DNA from: an uncultured Pelagibacteraceae bacterium | Lineage (GTDB): Bacteria; Pseudomonadota; Alphaproteobacteria; Pelagibacterales; Pelagibacteraceae | NCBI GenBank assembly: GCA_902569105.1 | Contig: CACFTE010000009.1 | Location: forward strand, 1-48,015 | Direction of reading: 5' to 3' | Length of the DNA: 48,015 nucleotides | Shown here: piece after piece, positions 25,901 to 34,564 of the stretch | How the letters are laid out: each line of letters begins with the position of its first letter | Numbering within the stretch: the first letter of the stretch is position 1 | The notes under the pieces: model-generated | Told to the model about the DNA's origin: nothing | Database searches by the model: none | Seen by the model: the letters and a program-made list of their open reading frames with translations, nothing else | Program-made: the position numbers and the translations under genes

Positions 25901-26905
25901 TTGAGTAATCCTGTTTCTAGAAAAATAAAATCAAATTTAAAATTTGTATACTCAGAAAATAGCACAATAAGTATAATTTTTTCAAAAAATGAAGATTTGT
26001 TAGGTGTTGTTGGAGAATTCAATAATAATATAAAAGAATTAGAAAAAATAACTAAAACTTCAATTTACTCGAGAGGCAATTCTATAATTTTAAAAAATGA
26101 TGATAAGAATAATGAAATTGTTAAAAACGCTATTAGTTTTTTGTATGATCAATATTTAATTAATGGATCTATTGAAAAAAAAGATATAATTTCATCAACT
26201 AGTAAGTTTATGATAGACCAAAAAAATAATTCACGGGACAATATAAATTATATAATTAAAACACCAAAAAAGTCAGTAATACCAAGGTCAGAAAAACAGA
26301 AAAATTATGTTCAAGCTCTCAGAGAAAACGATGTAGTAATTTCCTCTGGACCCGCTGGAACTGGTAAAACTTTTTTATCTGTAGCTGTCGCTTTAACAAT
26401 GCTACTAGATAAAAAAATCGAAAGAATTATATTATCTAGACCCGCAGTTGAGGCTGGAGAAAGATTAGGTTTTTTACCAGGTGATATGAGAGAAAAAGTC
26501 GATCCTTACCTAAGGCCTCTATATGACTCGCTATATGACTTACTAGATTTTGAAAAAATTCAAAAAAAAATTGAGGTTGGAGATATTGAAATAGCGCCCC
26601 TAGCATTTATGAGAGGAAGGACTTTAAAAAACTCATTTGCAATATTAGATGAAGCTCAAAATGCTACAGATACACAAATTAAAATGTTTCTAACTAGAAT
26701 TGGTGAAAATTCTAAGATAGTCATTAATGGCGATCCATCCCAAATAGACTTACCTAACAAAAAAATGTCAGGTCTTGAAAGATCGAAAACAATTCTTGGT
26801 CATTTAAGTGAAATATCAATAGTAGACTTCGATCATAATGATGTAGTGAGACATCCGTTAGTTTCAAAAATAGTTAAGGCTTATTCTTCAAAAAATAATG
26901 ATTAA
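25901..26905 (+). CDS. PhoH-like ATPase (YbeZ type)
   Basis: A 334-residue PhoH family NTPase. The Walker A motif is SGPAGTGKTFL and Walker B is FAILDEAQNAT, with RPAVEAGERLGFLPGD between them. A small N-terminal domain precedes it. YbeZ partners with YbeY, whose gene follows with an eight-base overlap, linking it to rRNA maturation and RNA quality control. The start is TTG one base after the miaB stop; the next ATG would remove the N-terminal domain. Confidence 0.93.
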   Translation: MSNPVSRKIKSNLKFVYSENSTISIIFSKNEDLLGVVGEFNNNIKELEKITKTSIYSRGNSIILKNDDKNNEIVKNAISFLYDQYLINGSIEKKDIISSTSKFMIDQKNNSRDNINYIIKTPKKSVIPRSEKQKNYVQALRENDVVISSGPAGTGKTFLSVAVALTMLLDKKIERIILSRPAVEAGERLGFLPGDMREKVDPYLRPLYDSLYDLLDFEKIQKKIEVGDIEIAPLAFMRGRTLKNSFAILDEAQNATDTQIKMFLTRIGENSKIVINGDPSQIDLPNKKMSGLERSKTILGHLSEISIVDFDHNDVVRHPLVSKIVKAYSSKNND

Positions 26906-27353
26906 AGCTGAAGTTCTTTTAGAGTCTAGGAACTGGAAAAAAATAATCAAAGATCCAAGAAAACTGATACTGGAAACAATAAAAAAATTTCCAGATGATT
27001 ATAAATTTTTACGAAAAAGAGCTCATATTTCTATATTATTAACAGATAATAACAAAATAAAGTTATTAAATAAAAAATTTAGAAAAAAAAATAAACCTAC
27101 AGATATTCTTTCTTTTCCATTTTTTGATAAAAAAAGTTTAAAAAAAAATAAAAATAAAAAACTTTATTTAGGAGATATTGCAATAAGTCATCAAGAGTTT
27201 TCAAAAAAAAATAAAAAAGATTTCAAAAATGGTTTTATAAAAATATTTATTCACGGCTTTTTACATTTGCTAAATTTTGAACATAAATCTAACAAAGACT
27301 TTAAAATTATGAATTCAATCGAAAATACAATTTTTCAAAAAATTAAAGGTTAG
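26898..27353 (+). CDS. ybeY: Endoribonuclease YbeY (rRNA maturation)
   Basis: A 151-residue zinc-dependent protein. The motif HGFLHLLNFEH corresponds to HGxLHLxGYDH, so the three zinc-binding histidines are present, and KPTDILSFPF and LGDIAIS are typical upstream blocks. It acts in 16S rRNA 3'-end processing and late ribosome quality control. The overlap with the PhoH-like gene and the two-gene pairing are conserved widely. The corC/hlyC gene commonly found next in alphaproteobacteria is missing here. Confidence 0.93.
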   Translation: MIKAEVLLESRNWKKIIKDPRKLILETIKKFPDDYKFLRKRAHISILLTDNNKIKLLNKKFRKKNKPTDILSFPFFDKKSLKKNKNKKLYLGDIAISHQEFSKKNKKDFKNGFIKIFIHGFLHLLNFEHKSNKDFKIMNSIENTIFQKIKG

Positions 27354-27354
27354 T

Positions 27355-28908
27355 TTGATAGTTAAAACAAATAAATTTTATTTAGATTATTGTTATATTC
27401 TTTTTTTGGGAGGATTAACCTCCTTTAGTTTGCCACCCTATAATTATTGGTTTATTAATTTTTTTACATTCAGTTTATTACTGGGAATTCTTTTTAAAAA
27501 CAAAGATAAATTAAATAAGGTATTTTTTTTTTACGGTTATGTATTTGGATTTGGTTATTTCGTGTCCAATTTGTATTGGATACCGCTATCCCTTTCGTAT
27601 GATGAAAACTTTAGCTATTTAATACCTTTAGCAATTATTTTAATCCCATCATTATTAAGCTTATTTTATGGAATTGGTTTTGTGGTCTTTAAATTTTATT
27701 TAAATTCAAAAAGTTTATTCATTAATATATTAGTTTTCTCAGTTGTCTTAGGATTTATTGAGTTTATAAGAGGTAATATTTTATCAGGATTTCCATGGAA
27801 TCTTTTTGCCTATTCTTACTCGGAAAATATAAAGTTTATTCAGATTACTTCATTAATTGGCATTTATGGATTTAATACAATTTTAATAACGATATTTTCT
27901 GCTTTTTCTATTTTATTATTTTATAAAAAAAAAAACGAACTAATTGGTTTTTTTCTCATTTTAATTATAACACTGTCTACTTATATATACGGCACTTATA
28001 AACTAAGTGTAATTAAGAACTTAAAAAAAGAAATTCTTCCAGTCAAAGTTAAAATTTTATCCACAAGAGTTCCCATCGAGAGATTTTATACAGATATAGA
28101 TGCTGAGGAAGTTTTATTAAGATTAATTAATCTAAGTGATGCCAAAGAGAATGAGGAAACTATATTTATATGGCCAGAAAGTATTATACCTAATAATAAC
28201 CTGAGATCATTGAGAGAAAATTTTAATTATTTATTTAAAAAATCATTTTCTGAAAAACATACAATTATTTTAGGTATTAACGATGAAGAAATTGAAAATG
28301 ATAAACTAAAATTTTTCAATACTTTATCAATATTAGATTATGAGGCTAATACTTTGTACAAATATAATAAAAATAAATTAGTTCCTTTTGGAGAGTTTCT
28401 CCCTTTAGAAAATATACTTTCTGCTATGGGGTTGAAATCTTTAACTAATAATTATCAGTCTTACTCTTCATCCAATATAAGAGATCCATTTAGTTTAAAT
28501 AAATATGAAAAATTTAAAATATTACCTTTAATTTGTTATGAAATAATATATTCAGGCGAATTATCAAAAAATAGTGATGAATATAATTTTATAGTTAATG
28601 TTTCCGAGGATGGATGGTTTGGAGACTCAATAGGACCTTATCAACATTTTGCCCATAGTGTTTTTAGATCTGTTGAATATGGAAAATACACTTTGAGATC
28701 CGCAAATAATGGAATTTCAGCAATTGTAGATCCTACCGGAACTGTCGTTGATAAAATAAATATTAATAAAGAGGGTGTTATATCACTAAATGAAATGGTA
28801 AAAGCTGATAAGACAATGTTTTCCACATATGGAAATAAATTATATTTTTTAACTATTTTATTATATATTTTTTTGATTTTTTCATTTAAAAAATTCAAAA
28901 ATGAATAA
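27355..28908 (+). CDS. lnt: Apolipoprotein N-acyltransferase
   Basis: A 517-residue inner-membrane enzyme that adds the third acyl chain to lipoproteins. About six membrane segments occupy the N-terminal ~215 residues, then a periplasmic nitrilase-like domain carries the catalytic triad: Glu in IWPESIIP, Lys in [11 protein letters not shown] and Cys in [10 protein letters not shown] last membrane segment closes the C-terminus. The start is a TTG one base after the ybeY stop. Predicted clients in this window include the DUF3576 and DolP-like lipoproteins. Confidence 0.94.
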   Translation: MIVKTNKFYLDYCYILFLGGLTSFSLPPYNYWFINFFTFSLLLGILFKNKDKLNKVFFFYGYVFGFGYFVSNLYWIPLSLSYDENFSYLIPLAIILIPSLLSLFYGIGFVVFKFYLNSKSLFINILVFSVVLGFIEFIRGNILSGFPWNLFAYSYSENIKFIQITSLIGIYGFNTILITIFSAFSILLFYKKKNELIGFFLILIITLSTYIYGTYKLSVIKNLKKEILPVKVKILSTRVPIERFYTDIDAEEVLLRLINLSDAKENEETIFIWPESIIPNNNLRSLRENFNYLFKKSFSEKHTIILGINDEEIENDKLKFFNTLSILDYEANTLYKYNKNKLVPFGEFLPLENILSAMGLKSLTNNYQSYSSSNIRDPFSLNKYEKFKILPLICYEIIYSGELSKNSDEYNFIVNVSEDGWFGDSIGPYQHFAHSVFRSVEYGKYTLRSANNGISAIVDPTGTVVDKININKEGVISLNEMVKADKTMFSTYGNKLYFLTILLYIFLIFSFKKFKNE

Positions 28909-30070
28909 CTTAAAAAATTATCTTTTTACAAGCGAGTCAGTGTCCGAGGGGCATCCTGATAAAGTCTGCGATAGAATATCAGATATGGTTGTAGACTCTT
29001 ATTTAAGTGCAGAGCCTCAATCGAGGGTTGCTTGTGAAACTTTAACAACCACAAACAAAGTCGTTCTTGCTGGAGAAGTTAGAGGACCAGAGATAAAAAA
29101 AAATGATTTAATTCAAAAGGTTCGAGAATGCATAAAAGATATTGGATATGATCAAGAAGGTTTTACCTGGAAAGAGGCTACAAAAATTGAAAGTCACCTT
29201 CATTCACAATCAGCAGATATTGCAATGGGAGTAGATGCATCTGGAAATAAAGATGAAGGCGCAGGAGACCAAGGAATTATGTTTGGTTATGCTTGTAGAG
29301 AAACAGAAGTTTTAATGCCTGCACCAATACATTATTCACATAAAATTTTAAGATTAATGGCAGAAGATAGAAAGTCTGGAAAATTAAAAAATATTGAACC
29401 AGACTCAAAGAGTCAGATCACAATCGAATATAAAGATGGAGTACCTGCAAATGTAAAATCTGTAGTGATTTCAACTCAGCACTCACCAGATGTAAACCAA
29501 ATGCAAGTAAGGGAATTAGTCAAACCTTATATAGAAAAGGCCATTCCTAAATCACTTTTAAATGGGTTACATGATAAAGAAATTTATGTTAATCCCACAG
29601 GGAATTTTGTTATTGGTGGACCAGATGGAGATAGTGGGCTAACAGGGAGAAAAATTATAGTAGATACTTATGGTGGTGCATCTCCTCATGGGGGAGGAGC
29701 TTTCTCAGGAAAAGATCCTACCAAAGTTGATAGATCAGCTGCATATGCATCTAGATATCTGGCAAAAAATATAGTTGCTTCAAAAATTTCTGATAAATGT
29801 TTGATACAACTAGCCTACGCTATTGGAGTTTCTAAACCTTTATCAATCTATGTTGATTTATTTGAGAATGACGAAGAAAAAAATAGACATGTAGAAAAAT
29901 TAATTAATGAAAATTTTGATTTAAGCCCCAGAGGAATTAGAGAAATGCTTAATTTGAATAAACCAATCTATGAGAAAACAGCTGCTTATGGACATTTCGG
30001 CAGAGAACCAGAACAAAATGGAGCATTTTCTTGGGAAAAGACAGATAAAGCTGATATTTTCAGCAAGTAA
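28901..30070 (+). CDS. metK: S-adenosylmethionine synthetase
   Basis: A 389-residue enzyme making SAM from methionine and ATP. Family blocks are [16 protein letters not shown] with the ATP-binding histidine, [12 protein letters not shown], the P-loop-like [14 protein letters not shown], and [19 protein letters not shown]. The start overlaps the lnt end by eight bases. No SAM riboswitch can sit upstream, because that region is lnt coding sequence. SAM feeds RsmI, MiaB and UbiE in this window. Confidence 0.97.
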   Translation: MNNLKNYLFTSESVSEGHPDKVCDRISDMVVDSYLSAEPQSRVACETLTTTNKVVLAGEVRGPEIKKNDLIQKVRECIKDIGYDQEGFTWKEATKIESHLHSQSADIAMGVDASGNKDEGAGDQGIMFGYACRETEVLMPAPIHYSHKILRLMAEDRKSGKLKNIEPDSKSQITIEYKDGVPANVKSVVISTQHSPDVNQMQVRELVKPYIEKAIPKSLLNGLHDKEIYVNPTGNFVIGGPDGDSGLTGRKIIVDTYGGASPHGGGAFSGKDPTKVDRSAAYASRYLAKNIVASKISDKCLIQLAYAIGVSKPLSIYVDLFENDEEKNRHVEKLINENFDLSPRGIREMLNLNKPIYEKTAAYGHFGREPEQNGAFSWEKTDKADIFSK

Positions 30071-30076
30071 ATAAAG

Positions 30077-30104
30077 TTGAAAATATAAAAAAAATATCTA
30101 TATT
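30077..30104 (+). promoter_or_regulatory. Candidate promoter of the nusA-infB operon
   Basis: TTGAAA (30077-30082) and TATATT (30099-30104) are separated by 16 bases, close to sigma-70 consensus. Transcription would start near 30111, giving a leader of about 55 bases that contains the hairpin at 30129-30153. It lies in the only sizeable gap (94 bases) between metK and nusA, which supports a new transcription unit here. Confidence 0.55.
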
Positions 30105-30128
30105 TGCAACACATTATTGAAATTTCAG

Positions 30129-30153
30129 AATGGGCCTCGGCCCATTTTTTTTT
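30129..30153 (+). terminator. Attenuator-like hairpin and U-tract directly before the nusA ribosome binding site
   Basis: AATGGGC (30129-30135) pairs with GCCCATT (30140-30146) around CTCG, followed by a run of T to 30153. The GGAG ribosome binding site of nusA begins at 30154. The hairpin has full intrinsic-terminator form, yet no room remains for another promoter before nusA. It must therefore end metK transcripts, attenuate nusA transcripts, or both. NusA affects pausing and termination and its operon is autoregulated in E. coli, so feedback through this hairpin is a reasonable inference. Confidence 0.8.
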
Positions 30154-30164
30154 GGAGAAAACAA

Positions 30165-31718
30165 ATGCTTAATAGAAGAGCAGATAAACTAGAATTATTA
30201 AGAATAGCTGAAGCTGTAGCTTTAGAAAAATCTATAGATAAAGAGTTAATTATAACATCAATGGAAACAGGTATAGCAAAGGCTGCTAGATCAAAATTTG
30301 GATCAGAAAATAATATTGCTGTAAATATCAACAGAGATAGTGGGGATATTGAAATCTATAGAAAGTTGATTGTTACTGAAAACCCGGAAAATCCAAACAC
30401 TGAAATTAGTTTGAAACAAGCAGTTTTAATTGATGAAAATAATAAAGAAAAAAAACTTGGGGATGAAGTTCTTCAAGTGTTGCCATCGTTTGATTTTGGT
30501 AGAATTGCTGCTCAAACAGCTAAACAAGTAATTAGTTTTAATGTTCGTGAAGCTGAGAGAGAAAGACAATACAACGATTTTATAGATAAAAAAGATACAA
30601 TATTAAGTGGAATAGTAAAAAGACTTGAATTTGGAAATGTAATTGTTGATCTAGGTAAAGCTGAAGGCATAATTCAAAAAAATGAAATGATCCCAAGAGA
30701 AAATATTAAAGCCGGAGATAGAGTAAAAGCTTATTGTTTAGATGTTAGAAGAGAACAAAGAGGACAGCAGATATTCTTATCAAGAGCTCATCCAAAATTT
30801 ATGGAAAAGTTATTTACTCTTGAAGTACCTGAAATATATGATGGTTTAATAGAAATAATTTCCTCTGCAAGAGACCCTGGAAGTAGAGCAAAAATTTGTG
30901 TTAAAGCAAAAGATAACTCTCTAGATCCAGTTGGAGCATGTGTTGGAATGAGAGGTAGTAGAGTCCAAGCTGTTGTAAATGAACTTCAAGGAGAAAAAAT
31001 TGATATAGTAAATTGGTCCGAAGATTTAGCAATAGTTACAGCAAGTGCTTTATCGCCCGCAGAAATACTTAGAGTAAATGTAGATAACAACTTAAAAAAA
31101 ATTGACGTAATCTTAACAGATGAAAATTTAAGTAAAGCAATTGGTAGAAGAGGTCAAAACGTAAGACTTGCAACCAAATTACTAAATCACGAAATTAATA
31201 TTCTTACTGATCAGGAAGACTCTGAAAGAAGACAACTTGAATTTAAAGAAAAAACAGACAATTTTGTAAAAAATTTAGAGTTAGACGAAACTTTAGGTCA
31301 ATTACTTGTTGCTGAAGGGTTTTCATCTATTGAGGATATAAAAGATAGTAAAACTGAAAATTTAACTAAAATCGAAGGTATAGAGGAAGAAACAGCTAAA
31401 GAATTAATTGACAGAGCAAACGAGTTCTATCAAAAAGAACAAGAAGAAATTTCAAATAGAGTAAAAGACTTAGGATTAGATAATAATTTAACTAATTTAC
31501 CAGGCTTAACTCCGGGGATGTTAATTACTCTTGGAGAACAAAAAATTTTAACCCTGAACGATTTTGCAGACTTAGCATCGGATGAACTTACCGGAACTTA
31601 CGATGTAGTAAATGGCGAAAAAGTTAAAATTAAAGGTTACCTTGAAGATTTTGCTTTAACTAGACAAGAAGCAGATAATTTAATTATGTCAGCAAGACAA
31701 ATAGTTTACAAAGATTAA
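30165..31718 (+). CDS. nusA: Transcription termination/antitermination factor NusA
   Basis: A 517-residue NusA. The N-terminal RNA-polymerase-binding domain (~1-125) is followed by an S1 domain (~130-200), two KH domains (CVGMRGSRVQAVVNELQGEKIDIV; KAIGRRGQNVRLA) and two C-terminal helical repeats. The start at 30165 has GGAG eight bases upstream; a TTG frame from 30117 would translate through the terminator hairpin. The gene follows metK directly: neither rimP, which usually precedes nusA, nor ylxR, which usually follows it, is present. Confidence 0.97.
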   Translation: MLNRRADKLELLRIAEAVALEKSIDKELIITSMETGIAKAARSKFGSENNIAVNINRDSGDIEIYRKLIVTENPENPNTEISLKQAVLIDENNKEKKLGDEVLQVLPSFDFGRIAAQTAKQVISFNVREAERERQYNDFIDKKDTILSGIVKRLEFGNVIVDLGKAEGIIQKNEMIPRENIKAGDRVKAYCLDVRREQRGQQIFLSRAHPKFMEKLFTLEVPEIYDGLIEIISSARDPGSRAKICVKAKDNSLDPVGACVGMRGSRVQAVVNELQGEKIDIVNWSEDLAIVTASALSPAEILRVNVDNNLKKIDVILTDENLSKAIGRRGQNVRLATKLLNHEINILTDQEDSERRQLEFKEKTDNFVKNLELDETLGQLLVAEGFSSIEDIKDSKTENLTKIEGIEEETAKELIDRANEFYQKEQEEISNRVKDLGLDNNLTNLPGLTPGMLITLGEQKILTLNDFADLASDELTGTYDVVNGEKVKIKGYLEDFALTRQEADNLIMSARQIVYKD

Positions 31719-31728
31719 GAGATGACTT

Positions 31729-33945
31729 ATGGACAAAAAAAAATTAAAACTTTCAATATCGGGAAATACAAAAAAAACTATAAATAATATTGAGCAAGCA
31801 AGAGCAAATCCTAAAAATTCTGTAATTATAAAAAATAATAAATCTTTCTCAAAGAAAAAGTTTTTCAAATCATCTACGACTGGGGAAAATTTTAATAAAT
31901 CAAAATCATTTGGAGGTTTTAAAAAACAACCTCAAAGTTTCTTTCCCAAAAAAGATGTTTCTGATTTCGAAAAAAGAAAACTTGCTGAGCAAAGGGCAAC
32001 AAAAAGGTTAAAAACAGACCAAAATAAGGAAACAAAAGATAAAAATATTAAAAAAAGAGAACTTAAATTAACTATATCAAGAGCTTTAAGTGATGAAGAT
32101 GGACAAGAAATTAGAGGCAGAAGTCTTGCATCTATTAGAAGAGCTAGACAGAAAGAAAACAGGGAAAATATAAAAGATGAAAAGCAAGAGTATAAACCAG
32201 TTAAGAGGGAAGTATCAATTCCTGAAGTAATTACTATTAGAGAGTTGGCTAATAGAATGAGTGAACAATCAAGTAATTTAATTAAACATCTTTTGACCAT
32301 GGGTGTTAAGGCAACAATAAATCATGCTATTGACTCAGATATAGCTGAGTATTTAGTTAAAGAATTTGGACACAACCCAATTAAAGAGGAAAAGGCTGCA
32401 GACATAATAAAAAAAATTACAGAAAATAAAAATGAAAATTTAAAATCTAGACCTGCTATAGTTACTGTAATGGGTCATGTGGATCATGGAAAAACTTCTT
32501 TGTTAGATGTTTTAAGAAAGGCAAATGTTGTCGAAGGAGAATATGGAGGCATCACTCAACATATTGGAGCTTATCAAATATCAAAGGATAAAAATAAAAT
32601 TACTTTCATTGATACTCCAGGTCATGCAGCTTTTACCGAGATGAGATCAAGAGGATCAAAGCTAACAGATATTGTGGTATTAGTAGTAGCCGCTGATGAT
32701 GGAGTTAAACCTCAAACTATAGAGTCAATAAATCACGCTAGAGCTGCAAAAGTTCCTATTGTAGTTGCAATTAACAAATGTGATTTGCCTGAAGCAGATC
32801 CAAAAAAAATCAAAAATCAACTCTTAGAACATGAATTAATTGCTGAGGATTTATCAGGTGATACTTTGATGATTGAAATTTCAACTAAAACAAAAAAGAA
32901 TCTAGATAAACTGATAGAAAGTATTATTTTACAAGCAGAACTTCTAGATCTTAAAACCGAATATGATTCTGAGGCAAAAGGAATAGTTTTGGAGTCAAAG
33001 ATAGATACTGGCAGAGGTCCAATAGTTAATATTGTGGTTACTTCTGGAAATTTAAATCGAGGAGATTATTTTGTAAGTGGCAAAAAGTGGGGCAAAGTTA
33101 GAGCAATTATAAATGATCAAGGTCAAAACTTAGACTTTGCAGGACCATCAACACCAGTTGAAGTTTTGGGTATTAATGGTGCTTCAAACGCTGGTGATGA
33201 TTTTTTAGTATTAAAAACAGAAAAGGAAGCTAAAAATTTATCAGAGGTAAGAGTAAATGAGGCAAAAGAAGGATTGAAAAATCTAAATCTTGCAACGACA
33301 GATGATGCATTCTCGAAAAAAACTTCTGAGGAATTAAATATTATAATAAAATCAGACGTTCATGGCTCTTCTGAAGCAATAAAATATGCGCTAACAAATA
33401 TAAAACATGAGGAAGTAAAATCAAAAATATTACTTTCAGATATTGGAATGGTTACGGAGACTGATATCACACTTGCAAAAGCCTCAAATGCAGTTGTAAT
33501 TGCTTTTAATGTTAAACCAAGTAAAGAAGCAAAAAAATTAGCAGAAAAAGAAAAAATCAAAATCGAAACATTTAATATAATTTATGAGCTAATTGATTAT
33601 ATTAAAAATAGAATGTCAGGTCTCCTAACGCCTGAAATTAACGAAGAAATAATAGGCACTGCAGAAGTTTTAGATATATTTAAGGTTTCTAAAGTTGGTA
33701 AAGTAGCTGGATCTAAGGTAATAAATGGTGAGATTAATCAAGATTCTCATGCAAGAATAATAAGAGATGGAACTATTATTTTTACTGGTAAAGTTGGATC
33801 AATTTTTAGAGAAAAAAATCAAGTTAAACAGGTAAATGCTGGTTTAGAATGTGGTATATCACTGAAGGACTTTAATGATTTTCAAATAAAGGATATTATT
33901 GAAGCATATAAGTCAAAAATTATAGAAAGACAAATATCATCATGA
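31729..33945 (+). CDS. infB: Translation initiation factor IF-2
   Basis: A 738-residue GTPase. The N-terminal ~160 residues are highly charged and lysine-rich, and the IF2 N domain follows (VITIRELANRMSEQ). The G domain has GHVDHGKTSLLD (G1), GGITQHIGAY, DTPGHAAF (G3) and NKCD (G4), then the beta barrel domains and the C-terminal initiator-tRNA-binding domain. It brings fMet-tRNA to the 30S subunit. The stop overlaps the rbfA start (ATGA). Confidence 0.97.
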   Translation: MDKKKLKLSISGNTKKTINNIEQARANPKNSVIIKNNKSFSKKKFFKSSTTGENFNKSKSFGGFKKQPQSFFPKKDVSDFEKRKLAEQRATKRLKTDQNKETKDKNIKKRELKLTISRALSDEDGQEIRGRSLASIRRARQKENRENIKDEKQEYKPVKREVSIPEVITIRELANRMSEQSSNLIKHLLTMGVKATINHAIDSDIAEYLVKEFGHNPIKEEKAADIIKKITENKNENLKSRPAIVTVMGHVDHGKTSLLDVLRKANVVEGEYGGITQHIGAYQISKDKNKITFIDTPGHAAFTEMRSRGSKLTDIVVLVVAADDGVKPQTIESINHARAAKVPIVVAINKCDLPEADPKKIKNQLLEHELIAEDLSGDTLMIEISTKTKKNLDKLIESIILQAELLDLKTEYDSEAKGIVLESKIDTGRGPIVNIVVTSGNLNRGDYFVSGKKWGKVRAIINDQGQNLDFAGPSTPVEVLGINGASNAGDDFLVLKTEKEAKNLSEVRVNEAKEGLKNLNLATTDDAFSKKTSEELNIIIKSDVHGSSEAIKYALTNIKHEEVKSKILLSDIGMVTETDITLAKASNAVVIAFNVKPSKEAKKLAEKEKIKIETFNIIYELIDYIKNRMSGLLTPEINEEIIGTAEVLDIFKVSKVGKVAGSKVINGEINQDSHARIIRDGTIIFTGKVGSIFREKNQVKQVNAGLECGISLKDFNDFQIKDIIEAYKSKIIERQISS

Positions 33946-34307
33946 GTAAATTAGGAAAAACAGTTTCACAAAGGCAATTAAGAGTTGGAGAAATGATAAA
34001 ACAAGCGTTAAGTATGATATTTTTAAGAGAGGAAACAAAGATCTCTGATTTAGATACAAAATCTATAACAGTAACTGAGGTAAGAATGAGCCCAGATTTG
34101 AAGACAGCAAAAATTTTCGTAATACCTCTTGGCGGTAAAGACGCTGAGAATGTTGTAGGTAAATTGAAAGAATTTTCATTTGTAATCAGAAAAGTTTTAT
34201 CAAAAAAAATAATGGTTAAATTTTTGCCAAAATTATTTTTTGTTAACGATGATTCTTTTGACTATGCTGAAAAAATAGAAAATTTAATTAGACAAACACA
34301 AAAATAA
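33942..34307 (+). CDS. rbfA: 30S ribosome-binding factor A
   Basis: A 121-residue cold-shock-associated assembly factor of the KH-like fold. Family features are RQLRVGEMIKQALSMIF at the N-terminus, ITVTEVRMSPDLKTAKIFV, and FLPKLFFVNDDSFDYAEKIENLI at the end. It binds the 30S subunit near 16S helix 1 during maturation. truB, normally next in bacterial operons, is absent; rpsO follows. Confidence 0.94.
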   Translation: MSKLGKTVSQRQLRVGEMIKQALSMIFLREETKISDLDTKSITVTEVRMSPDLKTAKIFVIPLGGKDAENVVGKLKEFSFVIRKVLSKKIMVKFLPKLFFVNDDSFDYAEKIENLIRQTQK

Positions 34308-34327
34308 AAGAAAATATGGAGAAAAAA

Positions 34328-34564
34328 ATGAAAGATATAGCAAGACATGATAAAGATACCGGATCATCAGAGGTACAAATATCACAGCTAACAGCTAAAA
34401 TAGAGAATTTATCAGAACATATTAAAAAGTTCAAAAAAGATAAACATTCATCTGTTGGTTTAATAAAAGCAGTAAATAAACGAAAGAAATTATTAGATTT
34501 TTTAAAAAAAAATAAGATGGAAACGTACAAAGAAGTAATTTCGAAATTAAATTTAAGGAAATAA
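34328..34564 (+). CDS. rpsO: 30S ribosomal protein S15
   Basis: A 78-residue S15 when read from ATG 34328, which has GGAG six bases upstream. An in-frame ATG at 34316 would add MEKK, but GGAG is itself part of that extension. Blocks are DTGSSEVQISQLTAKIENLSEHIK and KDKHSSVGLIKAVNKRKKLLDFLKK, matching the 16S rRNA-binding helices. S15 is usually 88-89 residues; the difference lies in the first helix, which is short here. It binds helices 20-22 early in 30S assembly. pnp starts immediately after its stop. Confidence 0.94.
   Translation: MKDIARHDKDTGSSEVQISQLTAKIENLSEHIKKFKKDKHSSVGLIKAVNKRKKLLDFLKKNKMETYKEVISKLNLRK

Noticed and set aside
28700-28900. SAM riboswitch upstream of metK
   Set aside because: The region is lnt coding sequence and metK starts inside lnt; no room or conserved fold seen.
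30117-30164. TTG-initiated extension of nusA
   Set aside because: It reads through the terminator hairpin and the RBS; NusA begins normally at 30165.
34307-34330. E. coli-style rpsO/pnp autoregulatory hairpins
   Set aside because: Only a few bases separate rbfA, rpsO and pnp, and no extended stem is visible.
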